DNA from: Eutreptiella sp. 'Long Island Sound 2002'
Taxonomy: Eukaryota > Euglenozoa > Euglenophyceae > Eutreptiales > Eutreptiaceae
Direction: 5' to 3'
Assembly (NCBI GenBank): GCA_964036045.1
Contig: OZ038381.1
Location: forward strand, 114,039,790 to 114,103,789
Length of the DNA stretch: 64,000 nt
Of this stretch, positions 19,643 through 35,614 are shown one piece after another. Each line of letters opens with the position of its first letter. Position 1 is the first letter of the stretch. The position numbers were made by a program, and so were the translations under genes. Under the pieces are notes generated by a model, which was given only the letters and a program-made list of their open reading frames with translations, ran no database searches and was not told the DNA's origin.

Positions 19643-22600
19643 CAATGAGAGAGATTCGTGGTGGTATACGGCCGCGGAAGAAGCTTGCACCACTTACTTA
19701 CTCTTACTTACTTACTCTGGTTAGGTAGCTAGCTAGCTAACTACCTAGTGTAGGAGATGCATGGACGTTTATGGTATCACAATCCTAATGCTCAGGGTTG
19801 GGTATGCAATTTTATGTCACTGGTCCTCCCCGTGTAGGGGAGGGTGGTGAGGAGAAGTGCCGCAGGGCGCTGGTACTGTAATAGAGGTAACCATTCCAGT
19901 AGGTGCAGGCCGGATTGTTGGTGTGCGATGCCATTTAACTGATTTTCATCTCCTTACCTTTGAACTGAAGTGAGTGCTGGGCAATGGTTACGGCCTACGG
20001 CTGCCCTAACCAACCCACTGCCTGGCCACGCAGACACACGGCCGGCGGTTGCCCTGTGTTGCATTTGCTGCCCGGATAGACACACGGCCCACGGTTGCCC
20101 TGTGTCGTATTGGGATGTGCTGAGCTTGTACGGCCTACGGTTGCCCTGTGATCCTCAGTCTTGGTTTTTTTGGCAAGCTATGTGTATTACGTCATCCACT
20201 GTTTCCTTTAAGCAAAATGGCATTTGAGCTCGGAAGTGATTTGTCCTCATTGCACTCTACCATGCATCCCATCTTTCACTGCATGGCCGTCAAGGCAAGC
20301 GTTGGACTTCTGACGTACTCTACTCTCCATTCCGATTGCATTTAACTCATTTCGTTCGGTGAGGTGACTCATTTTTGCATTTCACTTTGCAAATTCTACA
20401 TTTTACGCTGCATTCATTACATTACTTTCTTATTGAAAGGGCCTGCCAATAACGCTCAACATGTAATATGGTCTGTGATTGATCTGCCCTTCGTAGGTCC
20501 ATGACCACCTTTGCGTAATGGACCCCAGGTTTTCGATCGCAGCGACGAGCAATCAATTCGTATCCCCTCAACTTTTCTTGATTAACTGCAAGTTGTGAGG
20601 AATGAATCTTGTTTTCCAACCCTCGTGATTATTGACTACTTCATTTCGTCCAAAGAGCTAGTTTATCCTCAAATTTGCTACCGCACCACTGCGGGCATGT
20701 TGCACTTCATTAACTTTTGCTAGATGGCCTGGAACAGACTCAATTACCGGGTTTGAGAGTGCTCAATTGAGTGTCCACAGTCTACTGCATCACATTCGCT
20801 TTCCCACGGACCAGACCAACAGCATGACGGACCTGATTGGATTTTTCACACATTGCCTCAACCATTACACTGCACAGACAACACTCACACAAACACATAC
20901 CATGAATCTTTTCGTTATTCCATGGTTTATTTGGATATCACAGTCGGAGGAATTCCTGTAGTACCACTTCCATGAAGTTTTTGCCCACGAGGCAATTTCT
21001 AAGACATTTCCTTCGTGTAGATAGTCAATGTCCGCTTACAGGAGCCCGCATTGGTCTCACCGCGCCACGGTTTTGTTGTATCACACAAGTGAACAGGTTT
21101 AACCCTGGTCACTTAGCCTGTGGCTTGGCTAATGCATTCCGCGGTGTGTTAGTGAAGAGTCGTACGCTAGTAGCAACCGAGACCAGCGGTGCACTACGGC
21201 AGGCTCATTGGAAAGGATCATCGAAAGGTGGTGAATGCCTACAGTGTATGGGATTCTACCCTCGCGCGGGTAGATAGCTACTTTCCAGGCAGTTGGATAG
21301 ACCCCTTCTTTTGCGGTAGAGATAGATTACGGAGTTAAGCTTCAGGAGGATAGCCTGAATCCTGGAATTCAGTTTAGCGGAATGCACTCTTCATGTAGGA
21401 AGACAGGCCCCCGCACGGATGGCTTTGTACAACCATCTGCTGGGCAAGGGGCTCGCCATGGATTGGTCTTCCAGTAATGTATAAAACAAACTTTAACTAC
21501 CAAAACTTTTTTCAGAGAATTCCTGCTTCTACTTGTCTGAGACACCCTACTATTCAGTCATTTCGCTTATATGAGGCAGTTCCGACCCTCCAATTTCGTT
21601 TATGGGGCAGTGGCAGCCCGTCAGTCCGGTAGGACATCCGTTGGTTTGCATTAGAGCTAAACGGCGCATCCAGGAAAGAGCCGTCCTTTCCAATTTTTTC
21701 ACTACTTACCTACTTCCTTTCCAACCAACCCAAGGAGACCAACCCACTGCTACCCGTAAACCCAACCCCTACATTCACATACAATTCGTTGGTTTTTGTC
21801 ATCTTTAGCACTGTGCCACAACCCATACATCTTCCTTCTCTGAATTTCCATGATTAACACACTTCTACATTTTCACCCCTTCATGCAAATTATTTGCATT
21901 GGTGACTTAAGTCATTTAGGACATTTCTACACAAATCAGAATTTCTGCTAGCTTCATATGTTATTAGATTCCTGTGGGCTATGTCCTGCTGAGGAACATG
22001 GTGCATATGCCGTGCGGTGTGGGTGCCAAGCATATTGCTGTGATGGATTATTGGTTCTTTTGTACATGATGTTTACACATGATAGGTTTCCGATTTTTCA
22101 GCTTTGGTTTAGTGATAGCAAGAGAGTATGAGTAAAAGGTCAGTAATGAAGAACTATATCTTTCAACATCTTTTTGGTTGAAGTATTAGTATAAATTCCC
22201 ATACCCCCAGACGGATCAATACTTGAATAGGCCCAAGGATAAGAGAGAGCAAATCCGGGTCAGATGACCTTCGTGACTTTTCTCATTTTGACTGCCACCC
22301 CCCTCCCTTTGTGATGAAGAACTGGTTAAACTAATCAACAGTTACTCATTACTGTTGCTGCCTCACTTTCTCTGTCCATATAATGCAGCCCAAGAATCCC
22401 ATTGCATTAAATAGGTACCACATCTCTGTCCACGTAATGCAGGCCAAGAAACCCATTCCATCAACAGGTACCACAATGTATCCAACCAGTGCATTGGGTT
22501 CGTGCCACGCGTTCATGGAGTCAGGTGGTATATCCTCTTTGTGGATAGCGTACCAAGTCATGTCAATAGACAGCTTGGGCAGAGCTTGAATTTCTGGTTT

Positions 22601-22970
22601 AACCCCACATGTTGCATTTCATTCTCATTTGGTATTGATTTTCCGTATAGCTCATTGTAAATTATACCTCTACATCTAGATACATTACACTTACCCTCAA
22701 TTTTCGCCTGAAGATTTAGGTTATCATTGTCTATACTTTGTATGCTACCTTTTTGCTTCGTGTTTATCGTTTTTCATTTTGAGCCCTACCATACGAATCT
22801 AAGACTTAGGAACTTTACCCTCTTAGATGGAGATGTATCTTTACCTCTAGGCAGGGGGTACTAAGACACTACAATAGATACTTAGGGCATTCAATATGAG
22901 CATTCCCTATGCCCATACCCTTAGATTATCAGCTTGTCATCAACATTCTTAGTGAATGTGCATGAAGCTT
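19643..22970. other. Unrecognised sequence right of copy B
   Basis: Begins with the CAAT duplication, then short CTTA repeats and a small inverted repeat (TAGGTAG...CTACCTA near 19714-19745). Apart from the degenerate repeat near 20 kb I recognise nothing. Open frames are short on both strands; the longest, about 100 codons near 20972-21277, has no known features. Confidence 0.5.
19986..20155 (+). repeat. Degenerate repeat of an ACGGCC...GGTTGCCCTGTG motif, about four copies
   Basis: Variants of ACGGCCTACGGTTGCCCTGT occur near 19990, 20038, 20083 and 20129, with uneven spacing of about 45-50 bases. It looks like a decayed minisatellite. Confidence 0.55.
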
Positions 22971-23229
22971 AAGAAGGGGGTGTAATAAGTTGGGGCATTT
23001 GGGCCTCTCAGAAGCTTTCTGAAGGATGTCTATTAGACCTCTCAGAGCTTCAAGATCCTAGAACACCAGGATATTTTTTCACATTTAGCTTAGATTTCAA
23101 GCCTACAGCTTACTGCTCTACTGCTCTTAGGTACACTAGAGAGAGCAGAGATCTAGGATACATTAGTAGCCATACATGAATAATCACACTCCATATCCTT
23201 ACAATGAGATTTTATTACGTTTTATTACA
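22971..23229 (+). repeat. Possible polypurine tract plus short LTR (249 bp)
   Basis: AAGAAGGGGG at 22971-22980 is followed directly by TGTAATAAG, and the block ends ...CGTTTTATTACA at 23229. The ends are an 8-bp perfect inversion, TGTAATAA and TTATTACA, as expected of an LTR, and the purine run sits where a 3' LTR needs it. The size suits a Ty1/copia-type element. I found no second copy in the window and no pol remnant upstream, so it could be a chance arrangement. Confidence 0.35.
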
Positions 23230-24586
23230 TTTTAGAAGGTTCTAATGTATTAGAAGCTATTTAGAAGCTATTTGGAAGCTTCAGACGGCGTGACGCGACT
23301 GTGGCCGTATTTGGTCGCCGACAGCCATTTACGTGACCTTGACAGGGCCTGTGACACAATAGACTACTCAGAAAGTTTAAAAATATAGGTTTTATTGCCT
23401 TTGTAATGAGAATTTATTGTTACATTAATTTTACTGTTATTTAGGCATGTGAACCCGTATTACTAGACCAGCCAGTTGGCCTAGGTGAATATTCCTCGAG
23501 TTCATCATCTTCTTGCTGTTGCCTTTGCTTTGTACTTGCAAATAAGATCAATTGCAATGGCATACATTAAAAAGAATTCGATTGTGAAGTGCAAGACAAT
23601 GAAAATGGGTTTTAATATGCACCCAAAGCACGGGCATATGGCAGTAAACTGGGTTCCCAAGAAGCCCATTGTTCAATGCGTGTTGGGTTAAACTCCTCAC
23701 CTGCTCCACCGACCTCAAAGTCCATCAAATCCACCTCTAATCTCTCCAAGGTTGTGATTCATGGAGGGTTGCGGGTGTCGCCAAGCTCAAAAAGAGCTCC
23801 GCCGCCCAAAGGGACTAATTGATTGCAGCCATGCGGCGGGTAATTTTGACTGGGATCTTCAAAATGATGGCCTTCTTCAAAGCCAACTGTGGCTCTGGTA
23901 GGACATTGGGGACTGCTGCAGGGGGATTCTCCTAGCGCTTCAGTTACGAAGCACAGACGGAGCAAAATGTTCACTACCGGAGTTCCTACGGCGTCTTTTT
24001 GGGTGCCCTAAGGACCTAACGCAGGAGTAGGTCCCACGGGAACAACATTCACGTAGGTTGTGCTACCATGTATGTGCTGTTCCGGGTGACTGAAGATGCG
24101 GTAGGGCCTAGATCGGCTAGGCTTGGGGTACAACCTTGCGGCGATGCGGCCTGGATGTTGGTTCACGTGACCAACGCGACCCCATAAGAAAAGAGGTCAG
24201 CGGGAACACTAGACAAGTCCCTGCTCATATGACCCATAGGAAAATCCCAATGTATGAAGAAAATTAATGCGGATGAACATCAGTACATCTGAGTGTGTGA
24301 ACCTATCTTAAACGATTTGTGTACATCCGATTTGGAGGAAAAGTATGGCCCATTTGGGTCGGGCACGCGCACCAGCGGCAAATTGCGATTCCGGGTAAAT
24401 CATCAGAACGCGGCGGATTCACAATGAATGGACACCGGCGCTGCAGCCGGCACGTCAAAATTGTATAGTTTAGTCCCTGGGAATGGTCTCGGGGTCGGCG
24501 GTAGCGCCGACGTATGTAAAGTGGGCAAAATGTGGGGCAGATGTGTAAAATTCTGAGCAGATGGGGGTTGGCCGCACTTACACTTG
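23230..24586. other. Unrecognised sequence left of the broken pol
   Basis: No frame above about 75 codons and no motif I recognise. Part of it may be the lost 3' half of the integrase of the adjacent gypsy remnant, but I could not find the second Asp or the Glu of the triad. Confidence 0.4.
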
Positions 24587-26470
24587 CCTAGTGTAGGCAA
24601 ACAACCGGATGAACCTGATGAGCCCACAAGTGACCACTAGGGCGAAGTCATAGCCCCCGACCTGCAGCATATTCGCGTAGTCCATGTAGAGGATGCTGCT
24701 GGCACCGTGTGAAATGAGAATGGTCAAATTGAGAACTGTGTCCCTCACGTGTCAAGGTTTGCGCGACTTGCATGGGCACTTGTCCGTGATAGCCTGCAGG
24801 CTGGTCTGTCGGTTGTCATTAATCTACGTAGTATGGAACCATTTCCTCAACAGTTTCAAGGTGCGATCAGCCCAAAAATGACGACTGCCCTCATGGCTTC
24901 CCTTGAGGGGGGCCAAAATCCACTCGATACGTGCGATAATCCGGTCTTCATGCCAAAGGAAGATCTCGTCTTGATTTCAGTGCTCGTAGCCAACTAAGAC
25001 ACGTTGGGGATGCTTCTCGAAGCGTTTGTAGATATCCACACAAACCCTCAAGCACTCACCTTGTTTGACCGAATCGTGGGGTCTTATCATAGTCATGTTC
25101 AGAGGTAGGTGTACATCCATACGGGTGATAGCCCCCTTAGCTAGGTCAAACAGTTGGTGCCCATCAGGTTGTCAAAGTTGTTGCGGCTAATGTAGTGAGC
25201 ACATTCCTTCTTGACGCCCTTCATATGGTGCATTGTGAGTGGTAGCTACCTCAAATAGGTGCACCAGCCCCGAAGTGTAGCCTTCTCATGTGCGGAACCC
25301 CTTTGGAAAGCGTGGACCGGTTCTTCGTCGCATAGCCAACCCACAGCATCCCTCCCGAATAGGAGCGGCTGAGAAGTTCTATGGGCATTTGTGATAGGAA
25401 GCAAGTCTGTTTCAGCGTCGGCACTTTTGGGTTTACCAGTGGTATAACATTGGTGATTTTGCTTGGACGGCCGTCAGTTTTAGCCATAGGAAAGTGAGAT
25501 AGCAAGAGTCTATAGTTCATTATTGCATTCCGCATTTGTACTGGTAACAAAAGGGTACTCGGATCTTTTCTTCACATCGAGAAGGGTAAGGCTACAACTT
25601 TCGGTTTTTATCTCGTTGAGCATTTTCTAGTCTAGGTAACACAGAAGTACACGATTCACAGAGCCGTCAACGATGGACAAGAAAGTATTCCACTCAAGGG
25701 CACACATCGTTTCCTACGAGTGTTCAACAATGTAGAGAGGGCCTTTGGGAGTTCGCCTCGCCCTGCAGTCATACAGTCCAAGAACCGTGTTCAATAGGCG
25801 TGTTCCCCTGCCAAATGTCAATCAAGGGTACATAGTTCCACCCTCGCTCCTTCCAAGCCCTTTTTGGTTTGGAGAATGGAAAGTTTGCATAGCACAACCG
25901 CATGGACCTGCGGTAAAATTCACAGACATTGTTGAGCTGTCGCGAACAATACAGCTGCATAAGATGATGTTCCTCCTTCACGAGCAACTCTGCCTGAACT
26001 TCGTTCCGGTCCACCTGCGGTTGGCCGATTCGTTCTCCACGACACGTCACACCAGCTCGTATTCGTCAGTTCGATAAGTTTGGTTCACGTAGTGTACACC
26101 GGATTCTTTTTGTCTCAACGGCTCCAAAGAAGTAGAGAAGTCGTAGTGTAGGGCATTGTGACCTTGCAAAGACAACTGCTTCACATGGGGGTTACCACGC
26201 AAAAAAAATGTCTGCTAAGGACAATTTCAAAGGCGTTGAGTCCAACACTCTGCAGTATTAGACTAGCTGTGCGTCGCCAAGACACACGGTCACGTCGACA
26301 CCCTCCAGCGAGTGGATGGTCCCGCCAACCTCTCCCCCAAGGCCACGGATTTGATATTCCGGATCTTGATACGTTTTAGCGGTGTCCCGGCCACGATTGA
26401 CAGCGCGGCACCAGTGTCCAAGACTGCCTTGTAAACCTGCTCGCCAATGTTGACGGTGATCCAAAAAACC
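24587..26470 (-). pseudogene. Decayed gypsy-type pol (protease and integrase recognisable), lineage different from copies A and B
   Basis: On the minus strand around 26455-26380 the protease motif reads AVLDTGAALSIVAG. Further along, at about 24960-24850, the integrase zinc region appears as HEGSRHFWADRTLKLLRKWF, then a frame change, then ITDKCPCK. At 24700-24600 comes the start of the integrase core: LYMDYANMLQVGGYDFALVV, with the first catalytic Asp in MDY. Stops (TGA within the zinc-to-core linker, TAG after the core start) and frame changes break the gene. Only about 1.3 kb separates protease from integrase, too little for full RT plus RNase H, so an internal deletion is likely; a weak RT/RNase H trace may lie at 25.8-26.0 kb. 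Its motifs do not match those of copies A and B. Confidence 0.65.
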
Positions 26471-28698
26471 TAATCGCCTTCCTCAGAGCCGCCAACCTAT
26501 CCTTCGTAAAGGAACTTCACTTGCACCTCCGCCTTCATCACGCACTTCAAGTGCCAGTTCAACTTGCACCTCTTGGCGTTTTTGCCCTTTTTGGGACCGC
26601 CATCACTGAGGGTGGAAGGGTGTTGCAGCTCCCTTTTGCTCTCCCGTGCGTAGTTGCAATTTCTTCATATTCAGAAATGGCAAAAGAGATTTGTGTTGTT
26701 GCCATGCTATGTTGGGTAACACGCCATCCGACAAAGATTGCACACCTAAAAAGGCTAATCTCACGCCTGAAGCGAAAAGGTTACAGTTACACAACTATAA
26801 TGAATTTTCACCACGGAGCCATTGAAACGCACGAAATTTGTTGCTTTTTACACATTGCCCACGTGAAGCAAATAATTTGTCTACCAAACAACAAACATAT
26901 GCCGTCATGCACCCCATGAATGTTGTCTTGTTGAACACTTTCCAAACCTAAATTCAACTTGACCCTTACGCACATAATAAGTACCTTGAAGACAACATCA
27001 TGTCAAAAAAACATACAAACTCGGCGGCAATGGTTTTGCACATTGCAGTCCATGTTGTTTGAACCTTTGGGTGTCCGCACCAAAAAAAGAAAAAAGAAGG
27101 TCCATGGTACTTTATTCATTTTTCTACTTTGTTGAATGAAGCATGCAACCGAAATTGTCTAAAACTCAGTAGGTCACCATACTTCATATGGTGACCCAAG
27201 CCATGGACAGAATAGCAACCATAGGTTTAGACAGCCCAAAGTGGTACACTATTTTTAGTAGGGGAAACAAAGCTACCTACAAAAATATAGCAAGTAAAAT
27301 AGTCCAATTACACTTTTTTTAAATAAATTTTTTGGTTATGTAAAATAGTGCACAAATGCTCTGTAGCACTATGAAAAGACATTTTGGTACCAAAAAAATA
27401 GCATCATCATCCCAGATTGCGTAGCCCGGCAATCCAAGCTGAAAAATTATGAGTGAAGTGGCTTACATGCCCTCTTTTTTCGAATGCAAAACCAAGCAAT
27501 ATGGCTTGGAAGCAGTCAAAGCGTACCATTTTTACTTTGCCGTGATTCCGAAGATCGGGCCAAATGTTTGTGTCTTTTGGGCAATGCCTCTCAAAACTAA
27601 CGTAAAATAGCATAACACGCAGCTTCGATGGCGAAGCCTCGCCATGCAAATCCAAATGTATGCAATTCAACTCAATTACCTTGGTCTTAGTTATGCATTG
27701 TGAAAACTCTTACCAGGTTTGGAGAAATGGCATGCTTTCCCCATAGTTCAATTTGACAGCATGAAGAAGAGCCAAAAAAATCAAACTAAAAATGATGCAA
27801 CCATTCATGCTACCTTCCCTCGCCCGGTGGATATCATAAAATCCTCGTGAATGGCTCAGCAGCCTCTCCAAGCTGGGAGAGTAAATGCCCTGCGAAGATG
27901 AGTGTGACTACCGTACCTGTACGAAAAAAAAATTTGTCCGCCATACACCCTTCAGGAATGAACCCTGCGGAGTTACGGTGAAACACACTACCAAAAAAGC
28001 CTTCCTCAAAGTGGTGAGCCCTCCCCCAAAAGCAAAAAATGCCCCATATTGGCTTGGCTCAACCACTTCAAATCAATGAATCCTAAATAAAAGTAAAAGC
28101 AAAGTGTGTTGTCCGGGCTCAAACAAAATGTCTGTGCACGGCTCCCGTGGACGTTTCCGCCTCATCAACTTAACAAACAAAGATTCCAAAACCGATTTCT
28201 CCAACAGTGTCACAAATGAATCAAATATTCCATGTAAAAAATTGGATGGATAAGTGATGGCAGCAGGAACAGAGTGGAACACACCCCTGCCATCCCCCTA
28301 CCATCTGACAGGGCCAAATGTGGGCAGAATTCCTACATAACCCCTGGCCTCCAGGGGTCCCTAACACTTAGCACAGAGTTAAATCAAAATTCGCTTCTTC
28401 AGCCCCGCCGACTTGGAGGGCTAGATGTAAGCAGAATGGCTAAATAATCCCTGCGGCTTGCATACCCACTATTGCCCCCCGTGGAAAACATGGACTACTG
28501 GTAGAACGGTGAAAGCCCTCTCCCAGTGGACAAACTCCCCACAAAACAGGGAGACCTGCTCACCCCTTCACTTGGTCGCAAAAAATACCCCTTGTGGGAG
28601 AATAAAGCGGGGGCACGCCACAATTGACGCCTATTGCACAACACAATCCTTATGCTACCCCCCCCCGCGAACCCAAGTTGTGCTTAGCGCAGGCAACA
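26471..28698. other. Unrecognised AT-leaning sequence
   Basis: On the minus strand just upstream of the protease remnant (26480-26620) a basic stretch could be the tail of the same element's Gag, but no zinc knuckle is visible. Beyond that, open frames are short (the longest, about 130 codons at 26521-26919 plus, reads as non-coding) and nothing is recognisable. Confidence 0.4.
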
Positions 28699-28744
28699 GC
28701 ACACACACACACACACAGACAGACACACACACACCCACACACAT
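28699..28744 (+). repeat. CA microsatellite, interrupted
   Basis: Runs of CA broken by CAGACAGA and CCCA. Confidence 0.95.
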
Positions 28745-31730
<2,986 letters not shown>

Positions 31731-33379
31731 TCTGTTTGTCTGTCTCTGAATTTCTCTATCATGTGTTGCTTTTGTGCAATGAACGGTTATCTCAGGTGCA
31801 AGGAAACAGTGACGGGGATGTTTGACGCCACCCAATTTCCGTCATAAGCTTGCACACATCGCAGCCCCACTGTGTGTCTACATCCTGATGAACCCAGACC
31901 CCAGGGCTGCCTAGATGCCTACCCTGAGAGACTTGAGGCTGCCTGGCCCAACTGCACTTGCTGAATGTTAGAATACGTATGCTTGGCGCATAGCCCATGG
32001 CATTTGCTGGCGCATCACCACTGGCAGTGAGCATGTAGGCAACAGCGGCCGGCATGTGACTGAGGGTGGTTGGCAGGTTGGCAAATCACACTTCATGAAG
32101 CAACCACACATGTCGCTTAATCGCTTTGCTTCGTATGTCCAAATCGCCGGGGATATTTTTTTCATTTGCTTAAGGACCATGCTTGGATTCACCTAAGGCG
32201 CGGAGTGCGCGCAGTGGACCATCCCTGAGGACTTCCCGAGCGGGTACCCGATAAATCCCGAACAATTTTTGGTGCGTCCATGGGAAAAATCGACGGCATC
32301 GCGCACTATGTACGGTGCGCCCCTAAACACCAGAAAACCGTAGAATGTGCAAAAGGGGGGTAGGGTACCCCTACACAAGCACATGGGCAAACGAGCACAC
32401 GAGCACAATTTCATGCTTCAAAACTGTTGGAGCCATTGTTCAAAAAAAGCGCTTGTCAGGCACCTCCGAGCGGTTGGGTATGCGGCCCAGGTGCAACAGT
32501 CCAACATTTGCACCGCCCGAGCCCAATTTGGGCTGGGTGTCATCGGTTTGGGTATACCCCGGCCGTACCAGGGACCTCAAGGGGTGGGGTCGTGAGGTAG
32601 AGGTCAACAACGGTTAACGCTTGGCGTAATCGGTTGGGTAATGGTCACTTTCGTGCAAGAAGGTTACAGGCAGTGCGCTAGAGGATGCTTCATCCATGTC
32701 AATGGACTCAACCTTAACAGTTGCCTTGGTTGGGACGCCACAGCGGCGAAACTTTTTTGCAGTTCAATGTGAGCAAAGGAGTCACCGCTGCTGTTGTTGA
32801 GCTTTGCAGTGCTGGTAGAAGCATCAGTGCTAACACCGGAGCCTGAAGCACTGCCATCAGAGGAGGAACTAGAAGAACTACCTGGAACTGCTCGGTCAGG
32901 GTCTGACGAATTGATTGCATCTACAACACTGTGCCTCTGCTGCTTGGCCATACGTATTGGTTGCGTCCGCACCATGCCCGAGTCAGACACACAACCAATA
33001 TCAAAAGAAGCGGCTCAGCCCTTGGCATTGTTTACCCAAAGAAAACAAAGCACCAAGACTCTGGTTGACTGAACGCTTTGGAACCTGGCCTTCGAATGTG
33101 TCCGAATACACTCCTGAGCACAATATATCAGGCTACCTAGGTTGGTGCCGCATTCACGGCCGGACTCGCCAACACTCCAAACACAAATCATCGTCAACCG
33201 CCTTGAAAGTCGCGGCTTGCTGACTGCATCCCAAAGGGCACACAACCACACCCCATGTCCTAAAATGTGAATGAGTGAAAGGTAGAAATGGGTAATCTTG
33301 AAATAAAACGCAACCATGTTCACAGAAAGCGATCTCTGTTGAATCTCACTGTCAAGAAATGAGGGGGGGGGGGGGGGAG
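31731..33379. other. Unrecognised sequence with a Ser-rich minus-strand frame
   Basis: A minus-strand frame at 32664-32990 (108 codons) has a run of serines and acidic/Gly residues, similar in flavour to the tail of the gene at 53.6 kb; no domain is visible and it may be chance. A 40-bp direct repeat (CAAAGCACCAAG...GAACGCTT) starts near 33045 and recurs near 33487. Confidence 0.35.
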
Positions 33380-33474
33380 AGCATGAGCCATGGGCGAGTG
33401 GGTAGGGTTGTACAATAAAATCACAAAGACCCTCACGCAATGGTAGACACTGTTTGTGGTGACAAACACAAGTA
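33380..33474 (+). repeat. Left copy of an 85-95 bp direct repeat with internal hairpin
   Basis: Shares GTTGTACAATAAAATC, AAAGACC and GTTTGTGGTGACAAACAC with 39330-39416, in the same order and spacing. The last word forms a hairpin (GTTTGT GGTG ACAAAC). It lies beside a 15-base G run (33363-33377). Confidence 0.75.
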
Positions 33475-35614
33475 CCAAAAGCAAACAAAGCACCAAGATT
33501 TTGGCTAATTGAACGCTTCGGTTTATATTTGAACCCCCCTGTGTGACATTCCGTCTGGTTGTTGCTCCTTTACGGGGCCCTGGACAGCCACCCGTTCTTC
33601 CCTTCGCATGTTGCGTCGGGTCGCTGCTTTTTGTCGGCCGCTGCGGCCGGTGCTCTTGCTGGTGTCGTTTCCGCGTTCGCAGAGCCCAGTAGTTGGTGTG
33701 TTGGGACTGTGCTGAATGTGGCATGGTGTGCCGTTTGTGTGTCAGTAGCGCCCAATAATTGGCGTATTGAGGATGTGCTGGTTGTTGCCAGGGTCATTTG
33801 ACTGTTTTTGCTGTCCACACTCCTCTGTCCACACGCCGTCCATAGCATGCCTAGCTGTGTTTGTGTGCGGCCCAGGTGCCCTGTTCCTCCACGCGCTGTC
33901 CGGGCCGTCCACCATATGTCCTTTTCCCCCTCACGGCTAGTCTGCCCCTGATGGGCTCCCGCTCTTGTTGCACAAACAACCCATCTGGGGTGCGGGAGAC
34001 ACCCCCACCTGATGCCGGTTGAGCAGGGGTTGCCCTAGCACCCGGTAGCGACGGGGCTGGCTGGCCAAGCCATCCCCTTTATTGCCACTGCCTCCCATGC
34101 ACACGCTCCACCATTCGCTCCATTCTGGTTCCCTATTCCCGCCGTTCTGGTACCCTCTCCTGCCTTGCTGTGTCCCTCGTCCTTGTCCGGTGTGCCCACC
34201 CTTGTCCCCCTTGGTGTGGCTCCCGCGCTCTGTGTGTCTGTGTTGCTCCTCCCCATGTCTGGTGGCGCTCCGTGTCCCATGTCCTCACAGGGATTGCCCT
34301 TGGGTCTGAATGCAAAACAAAACAACAAAGGCAGATACAGGAATCGGATTGGCCGAAATGCATGCAAGACTGCCCTCCCCCTCCCCAATGCACGGAGCAC
34401 ACACAGCCAATCGGACGAGGCCGTGACCAAGGGCGCCTCCAGGGCAGCCAGCGCGAAGACACCCTCCCCCGGTCCCTACTTGTCCCTCCGAGGGGTGGTT
34501 GCTTCCCCCAACTCCTTCGCCAGATCCCTGGAGCGGCACCATGCATGGAGCACAGCGGGCCAAAGCTGCCATCATGCCGGATGGACCCGACCACCACCCA
34601 CCACACGTCCGTGATCTTGGGGGGCAACCGCTGAAGGTCCTGGAGTAGGGTGGGCACACTATGGTGGATAGCCAGATTCCGTCGGCTCGGTTCGTTATCG
34701 TGCATGTGTCCCACATATGAGACGCCCGCGGCATGCCCCGCCCCTGCCAAACCCTCAAAGACCACCAACCGGCAGGGCGGGTTAGCCTCCCAAATGGGGG
34801 AAAGGGGGTCCCAAAAATCACCCCGGGGGTAACGCCAAATGGGCGGGAAGCCCCACAAAGGTTCAATCCACCAGCCCCAAAATGGTGGGCGTGTTGAATG
34901 GAACTTTGTGGGGCATTGCACCCAAGCACAGAGTGTCTCCTCCAGGGGGTAGCGCCACTGCAGAGCACGCCCCAAAATCTAGCTACCCAGCAGCACTGGG
35001 CACCGACAGGACCCACACCGGGGCGTTGGCCAAAGCAAACCCCAGCCTTGGCGTGTTTCACAGGCCATCCCAAGCCTCGCCCAGCACATCTTGCATGCGA
35101 CTGCTCCTTGGGCAACCGTCTCCGAATGTGCCAGTAGGCACACAGTTTGAGCACACTGCGCGCGATGTTGTGGGTCGGGGTACGTGGCGCATGCCACTGC
35201 CCAACCCTACTTAGCAAACCAGGCCTCCGGGCGAAAACCTAGCTTACCAAGCAGATGCGGGTCTTGCGTGTCATGGCATGGCATGGCATGGCGTTTGCGG
35301 GTGTTAGGTTTGGTGGTCCGGGTTATTTGTTGTCCCACCGAGCTACAGCCGGCCAATCCCTTAAGCCACTTGCAGTGTGAGTTCCATGGTGTTGCAGCGC
35401 ATGCGGAGCAAGCGGCGTGGTTGAAGTGGCGTGCCCATTTTTGGGTATCTTCGCGATGGCGTGATCTCAAGAAGGGTGCAAGGTTTGACCAGCCACAACT
35501 TCCATACCAAACATCCCTTTCTAGGCCCCTGTTTTTTGACGCATCCATTCCTAAGCCTCTGTAAGCGGCGGCGCCGCAACCCTGAGCCGCAGGTAGCCCG
35601 GGCAGTGCCGGTTT
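33475..35614. other. GC-rich unrecognised block, probably part of the same element as the RT at 35.6-37.7 kb
   Basis: On the minus strand long frames exist (34133-34975, 280 codons; 34285-35217, 310 codons) but they overlap each other in different frames. They are Trp/Cys/Gly-rich without a motif I recognise. Position downstream of the RNase H remnant suggests the 3' part of that retroelement. A GGCAT pentanucleotide run lies near 35271-35292. Confidence 0.35.

Noticed and set aside
21040-21480. Stretch that looked like part of a large-subunit ribosomal RNA
   Set aside because: Only short words resembled rRNA; no conserved rRNA core sequence could be followed over more than about 20 bases.
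34133-35217. Two overlapping minus-strand frames of 280 and 310 codons as host genes
   Set aside because: They overlap in different frames, have Cys/Trp/Gly-rich composition typical of unselected GC-rich DNA, and lie downstream of an RT remnant; no domain is recognised.
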